The position numbers and the translations under genes are program-made. From Oscheius tipulae (Eukaryota > Nematoda > Chromadorea > Rhabditida > Rhabditidae), in assembly GCA_037178975.1 (NCBI GenBank), contig JASJZH010000001.1:4572501-4636500 (forward strand): a stretch of DNA of 64,000 nt, in the 5' to 3' direction. The notes below the pieces were generated by a model. It did no database searches. It was not told the origin of the DNA and saw only the letters and a program-made list of their open reading frames with translations. Positions 40,471 to 53,030 of this stretch are shown in pieces (the stretch's first letter is position 1; every line of letters starts with the position of its first letter).

Positions 40471-42495
40471 ATGCTTCAAGTTCCTTCTGCACTTTTTGTC
40501 GAAAACCGACAACGTTTGGTCGCTGCTTTGAAGAGTAAGGTTCCTTCTGGAACTGTTGTTCTTCTGAAGGGAGGTGAGGACGAAATGCGATTCAATACCG
40601 ACATGGCAGAGACTCCGTTCAGACAGGTTTTCCAGTTTCTTTCCGAAACAACAAAATAATCCAGGAATCATATTTCTATTGGGCTTTCGGAGTGATTGAG
40701 CCGGGCTGTGTAGGTCTCATTGATGTTGATTGTGGGAAGAGCATGTTGTTTCCGCCACGTCTGCCAGAAGATTATGCTACCTGGGAGGGAGAGTGAGTTT
40801 GCAAATGAGATAGCCAGCCGACAAACCAGCTCATTTCAATCCTTTTTTCTTTGACAACTCATTTTGTATAGTGTGACTCTTACAGAATCCACTCGGAGGA
40901 TTGGTTCAAGCAGAACTACTCAGTGGACCTTGTCAAGTTTGATGATCTCACTTACAAATCTCTCCTTGGAACATTGGATAGTACTAGTCCGAAAAAAATT
41001 CTCCTACTGGTAACTTGATGTCAAATCAGTGTATGATTGAGCATAGAAAGCTAACAACACAGACAGCAACAAAGTAATGGAGCCGCCAGTGATCAAGGGG
41101 CTCGAGAAGTGAGTTCCGCTTTTTATTCTCGTCGTCGGTCGTCCTCGTCATTTTCTAGTCGAAAAGCCTCATGTATTCCTTCAGGTTTCCACTGGACAAT
41201 GAGCTTCTGTATCCGATTATTGCAGAGCTGAGAGTGTTCAAAACTGACAAGGAATTAGAAGTGCTTCGCTACGCGAGCAAGATAGCCAGTGAGAGTCACA
41301 AAGCTTTGATGAAGAACATCAAGCCGGGCCTCTTTGAGTATCAAATGGAGAGTCTTTTCAAACATGTGAGCCACTATACCGGCGGTTGTCGGCATCTCTC
41401 GTACATCTGCATCGCTCCTTCGTAAGATAGAAGTCTCCTTTTTGATTCCAAGCTTTTAGCGGGAAAAATTGTGCCACTCTGCATTACGGACATGCGACGT
41501 CTCCCAACAGCAAGAAGATCAACGATGGGGACATGGTATTGTTCGACATGGGACCTGAATACTCTTGCTATGCTTCGGACGTAACCTGTTCGTATCCGTG
41601 CAATGGCAAGTTTACGGAGAAGCAGAAACTGATCTACGGTGCGGTATTGGAGGCAAATCAGATCGTGTTCAAGGAGGCCAAACCAGGTGGGCTGTCAACA
41701 CTTTCATAGTTTATCTGTCGTCATGTCCTCACAGTTGTCTGTCAAATTTTGTCTGACTGACAAAATTTGAGGCTGACAAATGACTTCATATGTCAGAGCA
41801 TGTAACTCTTTTTGCAAACGTCATCTGGAAATAGAGTTTCCCTCTCAAACATTATCCCCCGTGAGATCTCGAAGTGACACAATTATGTCTGTTCAGGCGT
41901 TCGTTGGACAGACATGCACAAATTGGCTGAGAAGATCATCTTGACACATCTGAAGACTGCCGGGCTGTTGACAGGAGATGTCGATCAGATGGTAGAGGCT
42001 AGACTCGGAGGCGTTTTTATGCCTCACGGACTGGGACATTTTCTCGGATTGGACACTCACGATGTAGGCGGATACTTGGGAGATGCTCTTCCCAGGTCAG
42101 CTCTTCCTGGACTCAAAAGTCTCAGAACCACGAGAACTCTACAAGAGAGGATGGTTATCACGATAGAGCCGGGCTGCTACTTTATCGACTACCTCCTTGA
42201 CGGCGCCCTGAAAGATCCGAATCTGAACAAGTTCATGGTCAAGGCGAAAATAGATGAGTTTAGGGACTTTGGAGGGGTGAGCCGACTTTTAGAAAGAAAA
42301 TTTGTAAGTCTTTAGGTGAGAATTGAAGACGACGTCATTATTTGGGCCAAAGGCAATGAGAACATGACGAGTGTGCCAAGAAGTGTGGAGGATATTGAAA
42401 AGTTCATGGCGACAAAGACCCGACATCTCGACTTGGAAGAGATTCAGCAAGCTGTAGCTAATTATCTGAAGATCTCTTTAGAAATTGAGCACTAA
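40471..42495 (+). CDS. pepd-1: Xaa-Pro dipeptidase (prolidase)
   Basis: Exons 40471-40626, 40665-40792, 40886-41009, 41047-41108, 41185-41421, 41460-41686, 41897-42276 and 42316-42495 give 497 residues (human PEPD is 493), aligning end to end from [19 protein letters not shown]. All dimanganese ligands of the M24 fold are present: the two Asp in [19 protein letters not shown], His in [19 protein letters not shown], Glu in [12 protein letters not shown] and Glu in VRIEDDV. The enzyme cleaves dipeptides with C-terminal Pro or Hyp, in the cytosol, and is needed to recycle collagen, of which nematodes have much. The frame is open upstream to about 40258, so a longer N-terminus or upstream exon is possible; I chose the ATG that matches the family start. 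Confidence 0.93.
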
Positions 42496-42854
42496 TAAAC
42501 CAATAAGATTCAAATCTCAGGCACAAAATCCTTGAGCCTTTGAAAAGTCTTAATCTGAAGAGGGATATGAAATGTACTGAAAGTAATAGACAGAGAACAA
42601 GTCCATTTGCAGAAAGTAAAAAGTACGAAAAATAGAGACTATCCTACAGCCTTCCAAACTCTTCTTCCTTCAATCTCGTTTTTCTTGCAATTCCTTGCTT
42701 TCCTGCCAAGTCTTACAATCTCGACAAGTCAGACATAATCCGGTTGTCAAATCTTGTCAAGTTTTAGCGACTGCAGTAGAGCAAGCCATTCAGCAACGCG
42801 CTCTCCTCCTAAAAGGTTAGGTCCGCCTTTCGCTTTTCTATTTTTGCTCTCAGA

Positions 42855-44131
42855 ATGTCGCAACTGTCCGAAACCGAGACGATCAACTCCGACGAGGACT
42901 GCTTCCAGGAGAGAAAAAAGTTCCCTCTTCCTTCGTCGGCTCCTCCTCCATCCCAGGAAACGGAAAACGGCCACAGTCCTCTCAACACTCCGGCCTCCGT
43001 TCCTCAGCTCAAGCTGACCCCGAGTCTTCCGAATCCAGCTCTTCTTTCGGCTTCTGCACCCATCTTTGTAAGTTTCTCGCTTTGTTTAGAATTAAACTAC
43101 TTTTTAGTTTCCAATGGGCTTCCCGAACACGATGATGGATCCTCGTGCTCTTGGCTTCCCTCTGCCGATGATGATGCCGCAGATTGCCATGCATGTTCCG
43201 ATCCAACAGCCTCCTCCTCAATCTCAGAAGGAATCCCAGTTGCCGAAGGTCGAGACGAGGACGACCGAGGAGATTCTGAAGAAGATCTTCGAGAAGCCAC
43301 TGATCGTCGAGAAACCCGACTGCGATGTTGCAGATGACAAAAAGGCCAAGAGGAAGTCGCCTTCGATCATTCGAACGCCCGAATTCGACTGGGACAGTCA
43401 GCATCGCAGGGAGAATTCCGCCTTCGAGGTTTGATTTATGTTACCATAAACAAAGAGATGGTTCAGAGAGGAACAGTGATTCTGAGATGTCAAGACGTCG
43501 ACTCGGACTTCTTCGAAGATGTCATCTGGTTCGTAGATGGACATCAGCTCCTCCAGAAGTACATTTGTGTGAACACGGATCCGAGCTTAGGCAAGGTCTT
43601 CGTCAAGACTCACAGAGTGGGTCTTTCTCATCTTTCTCCTTTTAACGAAAGGGTTTCAGTACATTGGATGGCTGGCAGACGAGCCCTGGTCCTACTACCG
43701 GTTAAACGGCTGTATTCTGCTGGACGAAGCCAGGGAAAGGATCGGAGTCAACGAGTTCCCGACCCGAGACACCGTCCGTCAGCACTGTCTCTCCGGAAGA
43801 GAAAACAACCAGTTCTACGAGACTATAGTTCAAAAATTGTAGGTTTGCCATCTTTATAGTTAAAGAAGAATTTCAGCGGCGCTCCCAGATGGCCAGCTCC
43901 AGAAGACGGAGAAGAGACGACAACGAACCATGAGCTCTACAAGACTCTCGTCCAGAATTTGTGAGTCATTGGTCACTTTAAACATCTTGTAAGAATGTTT
44001 TCAGCATGACTCCCAGTTGGCAAGCTCCGGAAGCTGGAGACGATTTAAGAGACGACTTCGAGGTCAAGGCTGAGGTGGAAGACGGCGATGAACCAGTCGA
44101 GATGAAGTACATTCCGCCCTCCCAGGATTGA
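42855..44131 (+). CDS. Proline-rich protein of unknown function with a repeated C-terminal motif
   Basis: Exons 42855-43067, 43108-43428, 43467-43616, 43660-43838, 43877-43960 and 44005-44131 give 357 residues. The first third is Ser/Pro-rich and probably disordered (PLPSSAPPPSQE, FPLPMMMPQIAMHVPIQ). A Lys/Glu helix follows (TTEEILKKIFEKPLIVEK). Next is a compact region with aromatic residues (EDVIWFVDGHQLLQKYICV, YIGWLADEPWSYYRLNGCI). The end has two related units (ETIVQNFGAPRWPAPE and KTLVQNFMTPSWQAPE), each on its own exon, then an acidic tail. No signal peptide or membrane span. I do not recognise a family; a regulatory or adaptor protein is a guess from composition. AATAAA lies at 44149. 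It is convergent with the MARVEL gene. Confidence 0.8.
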
Positions 44132-44148
44132 ATTGAATGCCTTTTCGT

Positions 44149-44154
44149 AATAAA
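44149..44154 (+). terminator. Polyadenylation signal of the proline-rich protein gene
   Basis: AATAAA lies 18 bases after the stop codon. Confidence 0.6.
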
Positions 44155-44318
44155 TTTTGTTATTCACTACCTTCTAAAAGGGAGAACTTGTAGGAGAGAA
44201 GTGCCTAGATTGTGATGAGAATGCCAAGACAGTACGGCAAAGAACTTATTATTCTCTTTGGAAAGAAGCTGTGAGAGATACCGGGTCTGTTATGCAAGGA
44301 ACTTGTCTTCTTCAGAAA

Positions 44319-45546
44319 TTAGGCGTAGGTGTCAGGGCGGAGGTTTCTTCGATTTCGATGAGCCAAGGCAGCGCTTCCGGCGTAGAGACAGGCCAAGATG
44401 AAACAGAGGAACTAGAAGATATAAATGTTTTCAAATCGAGGACTTACGGCGGCGAAAGCCCATTCCCAGATGAGTCGACAGCCGTTATGAAGAATTCCTA
44501 AAGTGGTTGTGTTAGCCTTCCAAAAAAGCTACCATCAGAGCCGATGTCATTACAATTGTTGGCCCAACTTCCGGTACTGTAATAGCCTTCCAGAAGACAT
44601 AGAACCAGGAAAAGAAGGGCTGAGCAGGCACTGAAGAGCCTGTCGGTCACGGGCCAGTTCCAAAAGTCCAGATGGGATTCGTGAAGACGGAGGAAGTAGA
44701 CGAGAAGGAAGATGCAAGATAGACACATGCATACTCCAGCTACAATCAAGAGCACAGTCTGTCCGAAGAGGATCCCTGAAAGAGGCTGATGACTAGTACG
44801 AGTACGATGGCCGGTCGTAAAGGAGAGAAAATCACAGAAATGGCCTTTTGTGATTGGATGTTGACTCAAAACCTGGACACGGCGCACACAAACACAACAA
44901 AGCCAAACATATTCCTGTGATTGCCATCTTTGAAAGAATGGTTTTGGTCAGGTTTCGACAGAAACATGTGGGACCTCAAACAGTAAATCAAGCGGTGCAA
45001 GTTTGCAGAAAATGACCAAAATGTCTCTGTTCCGGACAGACAATGCATCTTTTCGCCACCCTTAGGGCGAGTTCTGGGCAGAAAATTTTGTAGCTAATAC
45101 CTTTTAAAGTAGTTTTCGAAGTCCAGATCAGAACTTTGGAATATTTTAAAAAGGCTGTATAGCATGCATGCATCAACAGACTCTCATACGTGGAAGTTTC
45201 GGTTCCCGACCGGCCTTTAAAACAAGAAACGTCTTACCTTTGAAGGGTCCCGGTCCATAGACGCTAACAATAAGGCAGATAACCACCAAACAGAGGAACT
45301 GGAAGTAGAGGTAAACAAAACAACAAAACTATTCAAACCATTTCAAGGATCCTTAGGATTCCTTGAGGTCCCATACAGTAGTGGGTGTCAAGCTGACCGG
45401 GTCCACATCCGAGAACCTGGAATTTGTCCAAGTCCAAGGAAAAAAGTTTAATCTACATCCTCTTCCTTGTACTTCTCCTTGGTTCGGACAGTTGTGACAT
45501 AGTTCCCATCGGGCAGCTGGGTCGTGTAGGTTTCTCTCCTGTCCAT
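44319..45546 (-). CDS. Four-span MARVEL-type membrane protein
   Basis: Exons 45457-45546, 45339-45416, 45238-45298, 44533-44775, 44448-44497 and 44319-44411 join in frame to 204 residues. A short cytosolic head (MDRRETYTTQLPDG) precedes four hydrophobic spans: RILEMFLCLVVICLIVSVYG, QTVLLIVAGVCMCLSCIFLL, FSACSALLFLVLCLLEGYY and AFAAFLCFILACLYAGSAA. The RILE before span 1 and the small-residue fourth span are typical of MARVEL/synaptogyrin/CMTM-type proteins, which act in vesicle traffic and cell junctions. The tail is short (HRNRRNLRPDTYA). The ATG follows ttttcag by one base, probably a spliced-leader site. Family assignment rests on topology and sequence texture, not on a diagnostic residue. 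Confidence 0.8.
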
Positions 45547-48500
45547 TCTGAAAAGCAGAAAGTATAAGTCGAGGGAAGAGGCGAAAGAATTCGAGAAGAG
45601 GCGTGGCCGGTAGCCTGAATGAAACCACATAGTTTTCGTAAGAAAGCACTGCGATCGATGCCACTCCCATACAGCGAAACCTGTCGCTGTGCTGATAAGG
45701 CGAGAAAGGTTGCTGCCACCGATGGCGGTCTAATTATGAGCGGAGAGGGACTGTAAACAAAGGTTATCTCGCTGACTAGAGAACTGATAAGATTCAAGAC
45801 TTTCATAGTTAAGTTCTACAAGGTGTAGGCTTGTTTGGTTGTCGAAATGAGGTACGCTGTTGGTATGAAGTCGGTTCATGGCCAAGAAAGGGTACCTGTC
45901 TCATAGACTTGGAGCTGATTCCTGTAAGTCAGGGAGTCTAATAGATCTGCGTGTCGACCAAGGACTGACCCCATTGAAACAAAGAAAGGTAAAAAAGTGA
46001 GACGACCCCTTTAGGAATAAATTCTTGAGAGCCTATAACTTTTCACAAAAAGTTGCTCTTGATGTTTTTATGATACACGAACTAAGTATTTACTGTAGTT
46101 AACAACAAACTATCACAGATAGTTAATATTTTGTAGCTAAATGATGTTACAAAAAACTGATTGCTGGGGATTTATTGTACTGCAAAACTTCTAGACAATG
46201 TCTCCCTGTATCATATAACTCCTTTGTCCTTTTTGGAAACAAGTGAACATTCTATGGGAATAGGAATACATAATGTGCAGTATATCAGCTAAAGTTCCTT
46301 CAGGCAATTAAAGACATTCAGAAGAACTTTTATCTCTATTTGAATCAACCACGTCAGAATCGCCCCTCGGATATTTAAAGCCTTTTCACCCCTACAACTC
46401 TATACTTTTAGGTAACTGATGTGTGTCCATTTTTAGCTCGTCATTGGGGGAGCCTTCCCGTTGACAGCTCTGACGAATTCCATTTGGCTAGAATGCTGGC
46501 CGAGTCTTTCTTCCCTCCCTAAAGAAGTCTTCATTCCAATTTGATCCTGTCCAGATTGAGAGAGGTCCTTGTTTTTGGGGCTTTTCCCTCCTATTCTCTG
46601 GGGGTATCTCTGCTCTTTGACGCCAGTCATCCATTCTCAATTCGGGCTTTGAACTCTCTCTCTCTCTCTCTCTCTCCCTACTTGTTCAAGGGTCTATTGT
46701 TTCATGGCTCTCTTGAAGAAGCTCCGAGATGTAGATTAGACGAAAGACGACGACAGCTCTGGTCAGTGTCTCGTCTCTAATTTGCCTCGTTCCAGTCGAC
46801 AAAAAGACACACTTCCCTATGTGTCCGACACAATCTGTTGTCCAGATGGCACATTCCGCAGCCTATTGACACTATTTCCTCTCTCTGGGCGAGAGTTTCA
46901 AGCTCAAACAAAAAGCCTTTCTCTTTGTTGCAATCGAAGCTCTTCCAGCCATAAAATGGCCATATTTTCGAGTGTGGCCAGTTGGATTCAATTCGCAATG
47001 CATGTGTTCCAAAAACCATCATGGTCCTCTCTCTTCTCGCTCAAATTGTATTTGGATTTCACCTTTGACTCGTTGTTGTTGATTGGCTAAACCACAAAGT
47101 GCGTCCTCTAGCTCCAAAAGACACTTCTTTGCTAAGTTACAAAGTCAGAGCTCCCTGTTTACACCCCCATGACTGAGAATTGGCCATTACTTGAGAGCAT
47201 CATCAAAACATGCCCCTTCGCCTACCAAATTATAGGGATTCTAAGTGGTCGATCATCAGAGTGAGTGAGTGAGAATCTCGTCGTAGCCCGTTGATCTAAT
47301 AAAAGACTGAGGCTCCCTCCAATCGACTATGTTCTTTCTTCCCATTCCCAAGGTCACTTTAGTTGACTCACTTATACGAATGTCTATCTCTCTTCCTAAT
47401 TCCAGTTGCTTGAAACATTTCTCCCTGACATTCCCACTGAATCCGTTAGCTATGCAAATAGATCAACTCGTAGGTCATGGGACTCTACACATTTTGTGTA
47501 CTCGGCTCGAAAGCCTTAGAAGTTTTCTCCTGTAATATCTCGTGCTAATAACCGATTTTAAAGAAATTCCCGGTAATACTGACAACCTCCTTCTAAACTT
47601 TGTGATTGTGTGATCTCTCTCAAAGTCCTTTCTAAGTATGGGAGAGAACCCCCGGTCCTTATGGCTTCACTCCGAGAATAGCTCTCCTGCTTCTTTTTTG
47701 TCATCTTGTAAGACTGAAATCTTATCCCTTCTCGTTCTCTCGCTGACAATCAATCGGCCCCTCTCTTCCCTTTTTTCGCCTTATTCAATTAGACAGACTT
47801 CTCTTACCATTCCGCATAACCAGCCGATTGTTTTGCAGTCAACGAGGCCTTTGCAAGAGAGGGTAATTGCCGTAGTTGTAGGCTAATCACGAACGGCCTC
47901 TTTTTGTCTCTTCCCCTGTCGTTTTGCATAATCTTCGTCGCCGAAGGCGTCGAACCCGCCAAAAACAGAGGAGAAGCTGCTAATGGCGTCAGTCGTAATT
48001 CCTCCCTTCAAATTGGGGGACAAGAAGATATTGGTTCGCGCCTCATCTTTTGACCCGGCTCCTACTGTAGAAGTAGTCATTTTTCACGGAACTGCCGACA
48101 CCGGGCGTTCTCCTTGGAGACATAGCCATTCTTTCTCTGCCGAAAGTCAATTTCCTCTCTCGACGATCGCCCACACTTAAACCCATCTCATTTCCTTTCC
48201 TTTTACAGTATCCTTTTAGAATAAGACTGGCGTTCAGTTCCAGCTCTGTCTCTTCCCAATTGTCCAGTTCATTAGTCTCGGCTCTCCGAGGGTGTCCGTC
48301 CCTCAAAAACAGCCACATTTCCCTCCCTTTTATGGGGTCCAACTACTCACTTTTTGATGGGCGAGGTCGTATATCAACATAGAGTCTGGCGCTGGCTATC
48401 CCTTCTGTTTCCGGTGACTCCATTCAGACCCATTTAGTCTGCTTCCCCATTTACTACGTCCGAAGAACATCCAGAGTAGAGGAAGGGGAATCGAAAAGAT

Positions 48501-49805
48501 AATCGAGAATGGCTGTCTTCCTGGAAGAGGACCGTTCCCTTGAGATCCTTTACCCGACTTCCCCAGTACTTTTGACAGTTTGATGGGTTCTGTAATATTC
48601 GAGTTCCTGTTTCATCGATGTCTTGTTAGAAAATCGTTTAGCTCTAAAATGCTTAGTTGCGCAGGATTTTTGACACCCATCTGACGTTTCCCTAAAGTGT
48701 CACTTGTCACCCTTTTTCAACAACAAGATGTAGTTTTCGAGCCCTGTGATGTATTGGAAAGTTGCAGAGGATAAATCTATGTACAACTTTATCCCACATC
48801 ACAAGCCTGAAATCTGCTCCATCTGTCCAAAAATGGCACAAAACAGGTCCACAGACATGCTGCGGTGGTCCTAGTGCAAAATCGGAGGTTTTGAGAAAAT
48901 TCGGAGGTCTTATGCAGAATCAGAGGGCTAGAAAATTCTGCGATAAGATGTTTCTGAATAGTTTACAAAACAGAAAAATAGAGGAAAAGGCCCATTTAAC
49001 GTCAATGACCCTTCGGGGTCATTTCTTATACGTTGATTCGTAGATGCGGAAGCGAGGCTGACTTGAGGCGCACTCGCATCATACTGAAAGAGTTGCCAAA
49101 GAGTCGTTTTGCTCGACATTTTACACCCTCCCGTTCATTCTTCTTTTCCTTCGAGCAAAAGAGCAGTTGGTCATTCTTTGCTCCTTCCAGGACAACTGAC
49201 TACTTTTTTTTCCGACCGGATCTTTCTCTCTCACTTCCAGACTATATACCTGTCCCTCGATGACGAAAATAAGCCTCTCTCCCAAAGCCATTTTGTCATA
49301 AATTTTCCGATTTGGGCTCTCGTTCTCCTCTCTTCTTTTGCCGCCTGTTCTCCCTTCCAACCAACAGCAGGTCCGCGAGTCAAGTGACAAGCCGCAGTCA
49401 TCCTATCAGCACTTGATATACGTATTTTGGTGATTTATTGGGCTTTTGTGGCTATTCTAGTACAGCTAGAGGAGGCCCACCGCATCATCATGCAATTCTT
49501 CGAAATCTTTGGCTACTTCCGTTCAAACTTACTCTCTGATCAGAACTCTCCAAAATCGTTTCTCGGGTTTTTCAATTTGAATTTCTTCAAAACATCTCAT
49601 TGGTAGCAAATGTTCTTCTGTCTTATGGTCCGTTTGGCAGGAGGTTATCCAAACAAACCCCTTCCAGTTTAATCCCTGTTCTTGCTCTCAATCAAGCAGA
49701 CTCTCCCGTGTTCATCGACCCTTTTTAGAAAAACCTAATAGCCACGATACCCTACGGTAGTGGCCATATAAATCACGTCTCAACGACTCATTCTCTATTC
49801 CTAAT
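45547..49805. other. 4.3 kb with no convincing gene, pyrimidine-rich on the plus strand
   Basis: Many open frames exist, but none has good exon borders or protein-like content. The segment 46440-49400 is rich in C and T on the plus strand, which creates spurious open frames in both directions. It contains a CT microsatellite at 46653-46677 and copies of the dispersed repeat (about 48735-48800; a weaker one at 45100-45160 in the gene before). The right end should hold the promoter of the receptor gene. Long regulatory DNA for a neuronal receptor is a reasonable inference. Confidence 0.4.
46653..46677. repeat. CT dinucleotide microsatellite
   Basis: An uninterrupted run of CT units within the gene-free interval. 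Shorter pure runs occur at about 53254-53270 (GA) and 57731-57748 (CT). Confidence 0.9.
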
Positions 49806-52056
49806 TTGCAGATGGAAACCAACTCGACGGGTGGCGGTTTCTTCGATGAACTGATGGACAACTGGCCGAGTGCCTACGAGATAAGCGAGACTGACAACAT
49901 GTTGCTCAACCCGATTGTTTCAGGTCTACCAAAAGATCGAAACCTCGGACACGATCTACTTCATCCGACAGAAGAGTCACTACCTACTGCCTCTCTTCTG
50001 TATGGTTGGGATTATTGGAAATTCCATGGCTCTGATGTTAATCCGAACTAACTTTTGGCTGAAAAGACTCACTTCCAACATTTATCTCTGTACTCTCTCC
50101 ATCTCCAGTTGTCTTTTCCTTTGTACAGTAAGTTTTCTTCTGGAAGTAACAGAACTGTGAATAGTTACTGGTGACCTGGACAGACTCACTCTACACAATT
50201 TCACTCTATCGTCACAACGAGATAGGCTGCAAGACGTTCACCTTTATCGCGCATTGGAGTGACTTCATATGTGTCTGGCAGATCACTCTGATCTCGATAG
50301 ATCGAATGATTGTTCTCTACAGACCAGGTAGGAAGCTAAAAGAAATAGACTAGAACTTCATAGGCTTCCGAAAATGGGTTTCGACGAAGAAGTTTGCCGC
50401 CACAATGACACTTGGAACCTGTACGACATCGGCGATTCTCTACTGCTGGGTTTTTCTTTTTGCAGGTAAGTGTTCTGTAACGATACAAACGTATATTCAC
50501 TACCGAAATGATTTACGGTTACTCAATAGCCTATTTTGTTCAAAAAGTATTAAATCCACAAACCAACATCACTAACCTGGCCATTCACTTCTCGTTTGAC
50601 TGTAGGACGGGCACCGGAAATATTGGACATTGCTAGTCTGTAAAAAAGTGCCATTCGTCCTCGGGAATCGTGCATCTGATAAAGTATTAACTACCGAGAG
50701 ATTGTGGGGACGAAGCTTGTCCTTGGGAACTGAGCAACTAACTGATAATTCTGGACAAGTTGGGGATTTTTTCTGACTCGTCAGGGCATGTTTTTCGAAC
50801 AGTGGATTACCTACCTTCCCGCGGTTACTGTTGATCCTATGGGCTTCTACCAGTAGCCTCCACTTTCCCAGATGGCTACAATTCGAAGCCTCAAATAGTA
50901 AACTGTTTTAGGAGAAGAGCTTCAGTCGACTCCCAACGGCAAGATTGTCGGCTTCTGTGGTCTTAGCATGAATGCTACCCTCTTTGGGTAGGTATATGTT
51001 GTTTCTTATGAAAAAATGACCTTTAGATACCCGGTTTCGCAATATTACTTTATCTTCACGATAATGGACACCGTAGTCTGCACTGTCCTCCCATCAATTG
51101 TGATCATCGTCGTCAACTCATTCTCCACGTACAGATACCGTCAATGTATGAAGATCTACTCGGCTGGAATTCTGCGAGTCCGCTTCAACAATAACCATCT
51201 GGAACAGGAAGGTCCTGAGAAGGTCACAGTCCGATACGTGAGTCTCTTTTCGAACTTTCCACGGACTGCTCACCAACTTACGGATTGTGATAGTCAGACT
51301 CTCAGAACACTGGTTACATTAGTTCAATATCCAAGTACTGCGGATCTGCCATACCAGAGTTGATGCTCTCTGTGCAGTCTCCGAAATACCATATTCTACC
51401 CAAGTTCAAAATGTACAAAATTCGATTCAATTCCAGCTGGAACCCCAGGACGAGACCTCGGCCAAAAGACTCCTTCTCTCACCTTCCCAGACGAAGCAGA
51501 TTACAACAACCACCGTCACTCAGACAGGAGGAAGTGGTTCACACTTCTCGACTCAATCGAGGTGTGGGAAACTGAGGTCCAGTGACTTGCAGCTGAGCAG
51601 AACTCTGCTGATTGTGACAAGGTATTGCTCTCGATTGAGAAAGAATCAAAAAGCTTCAGCACTTTCGTCCTACTGAATGTCCCGAACTACGCGATGCGAA
51701 TAGTTCAATGGCTGTTCAATCTGGAGACACAGATTTTCCATCTGATCCATTACATCAGCTATTTGATGTACTATCTCCATCACGCAGTCTTGTTCTACAT
51801 GTACATTTTCTGGAGTCCACAGATGAAGAAGCAGCTCAAGCCGACGGCTGTGCGGCTTCTAGAGTGAGTATCAATCGTGTGAAAACCGTTATGTGGTGTA
51901 GAAACCACATAAAATTTTCTGGGTATTTGCAAAATATTGCTTATTCAAAAACAGAATCCTAAACTCGAGGGCTGCTTCATAAAACACTGGTTCAGATGCT
52001 ACTGTCTAAAGTCGGTGCCGGAGTTTGGTCATCATTCTACGTCTGGCGGACGATAA
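49806..52056 (+). CDS. Rhodopsin-like neuropeptide-type receptor (class A GPCR)
   Basis: Eight exons join in frame: 49924-50127, 50165-50327, 50364-50465, 50912-50987, 51027-51237, 51437-51621, 51660-51863, 51996-52056 (401 residues). Seven spans are seen: LPLFCMVGIIGNSMALMLIR (TM1 with its Asn), SNIYLCTLSISSCLFLCTVL (TM2), QITLISIDRMIVLYRP at the end of TM3 (DRM in place of DRY), then TM4-TM5, and a Ser/Thr/Gln-rich third loop (QTKQITTTTVTQTGGSGS). TM7 reads YLMYYLHHAVLFYMYIFWS, without the usual NPxxY. This is the style of nematode FMRFamide/myosuppressin-like receptors, which couple peptide hormones to G proteins; the ligand is unknown. The likely start, METNSTGGGFFDELMDNW at 49806 directly after tttgcag, has an N-glycosylation site but does not join in phase to the TM1 exon, so the first junction is unresolved. 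Confidence 0.8.
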
Positions 52057-52151
52057 TTTACGGATATATAAAAAAGATGATACTCAAAATCCGACACGGG
52101 TTTCTTATTGTCTAATAAATATTCTTCCACTGGAACTGGCTAAAAGTACAA

Positions 52152-52289
52152 ATGGAGCGTCTGTTCAGTTTTCCGAGCGTCGTCTATCTCCTCGTGCTGA
52201 TCTCTGCCCTAAATCTGAAAACGGACGGCGGTCTGGAAAAAGAGGAAATTTCTCACAGCGGAACACAAAGATTGTGCTGGTCTAATTAG
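52152..52289 (+). CDS. Possible small secreted peptide ORF
   Basis: A single open frame of 45 codons starts MERLFSFPSVVYLLVLISAL, a good signal-peptide profile, and continues NLKTDGGLEKEEISHSGTQ to RLCWSN. It could be the first exon of a secreted or neuropeptide precursor, or chance. No acceptor or second exon was found, and it lies just 96 bp beyond the receptor stop codon, within its probable 3' untranslated region. Confidence 0.3.
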   Translation: MERLFSFPSVVYLLVLISALNLKTDGGLEKEEISHSGTQRLCWSN

Positions 52290-52964
52290 CCTCGTCAATG
52301 CGATTAGAGGAACATATCAATTAGAGCCGGGCAGACAGACGGATCAGGGATAATGGCCAGACTCGTGATCTTTTGACTGCTCATCTCCGTCTGCCACAAT
52401 TTAGAAGCTCGGTGAGGGTGTCGAGAGTCTATTCAAAGATGTAAACACCTGCAGCGAAAAAATTGAACTCTGTGATCTTTTCCCTTCTCTCAATTAAACT
52501 TCACTTGAATTATCTCTGGAAACGTGTATTCTTGGAAACTGAAAAGCTTAGTCGCTAAATCGAATTGGGTACAAAAATGTGAGGAAAGAAAGAGGGAGAT
52601 CAACAATGGAACCATTTAGGACATCTACCAGCCGCCTCCGACAGTTTTACCGTCATTTTGCCATCAGTTTACATTGGCGGCTGCGCCACTTCTTAGAAAA
52701 AAGACTCCTAGTGGCTTCAGTGGGACAAAAACCAAGTTCTAGTGCGTACCCAAAGTGAACTTGCCACCCAATTCAGGTAATAACTGTTTCTGAACAGCTG
52801 GATTGGCTCACTTCTGTGTCGTGGATTCGGGGATAATAAACACACAAACAGACAGAGGCTGCCACAGATAGTAGAGATGAGGATTTGAGCTCTGAAAGTG
52901 GAATACCGGGCCAAACATCCAACTTCTAACCGATTATTCGAAACCCATCCCGTCATTTTTAAGT

Positions 52965-53030
52965 CATTGGATGCTCTGCAAAGTTGTAGAGCAAAGCAAG
53001 AGCAATAACTTTGCAGAACATTGGAAAACT
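52965..53030. repeat. Representative copy of a dispersed paired-arm repeat of about 60 bp
   Basis: One arm reads gatgctctgcaaagttgta and, about 25 bases on, the other reads aataactttgcagaacattg; the arms are roughly inverted copies of each other. Similar elements occur near 19442, 33362, 48740, 54235, 56040, 56215, 59657, 59817, 60925, 62807 and 63889, in both orientations, always outside exons. The shared core is tgCAAAGTTGTAGA or its complement. Confidence 0.6.

Noticed and set aside
46433-49390. Many 60-100 codon frames in the CT-rich intergenic segment
   Set aside because: Biased base composition removes stop codons; no exon borders, no recognisable motifs, and equal frames occur on both strands.
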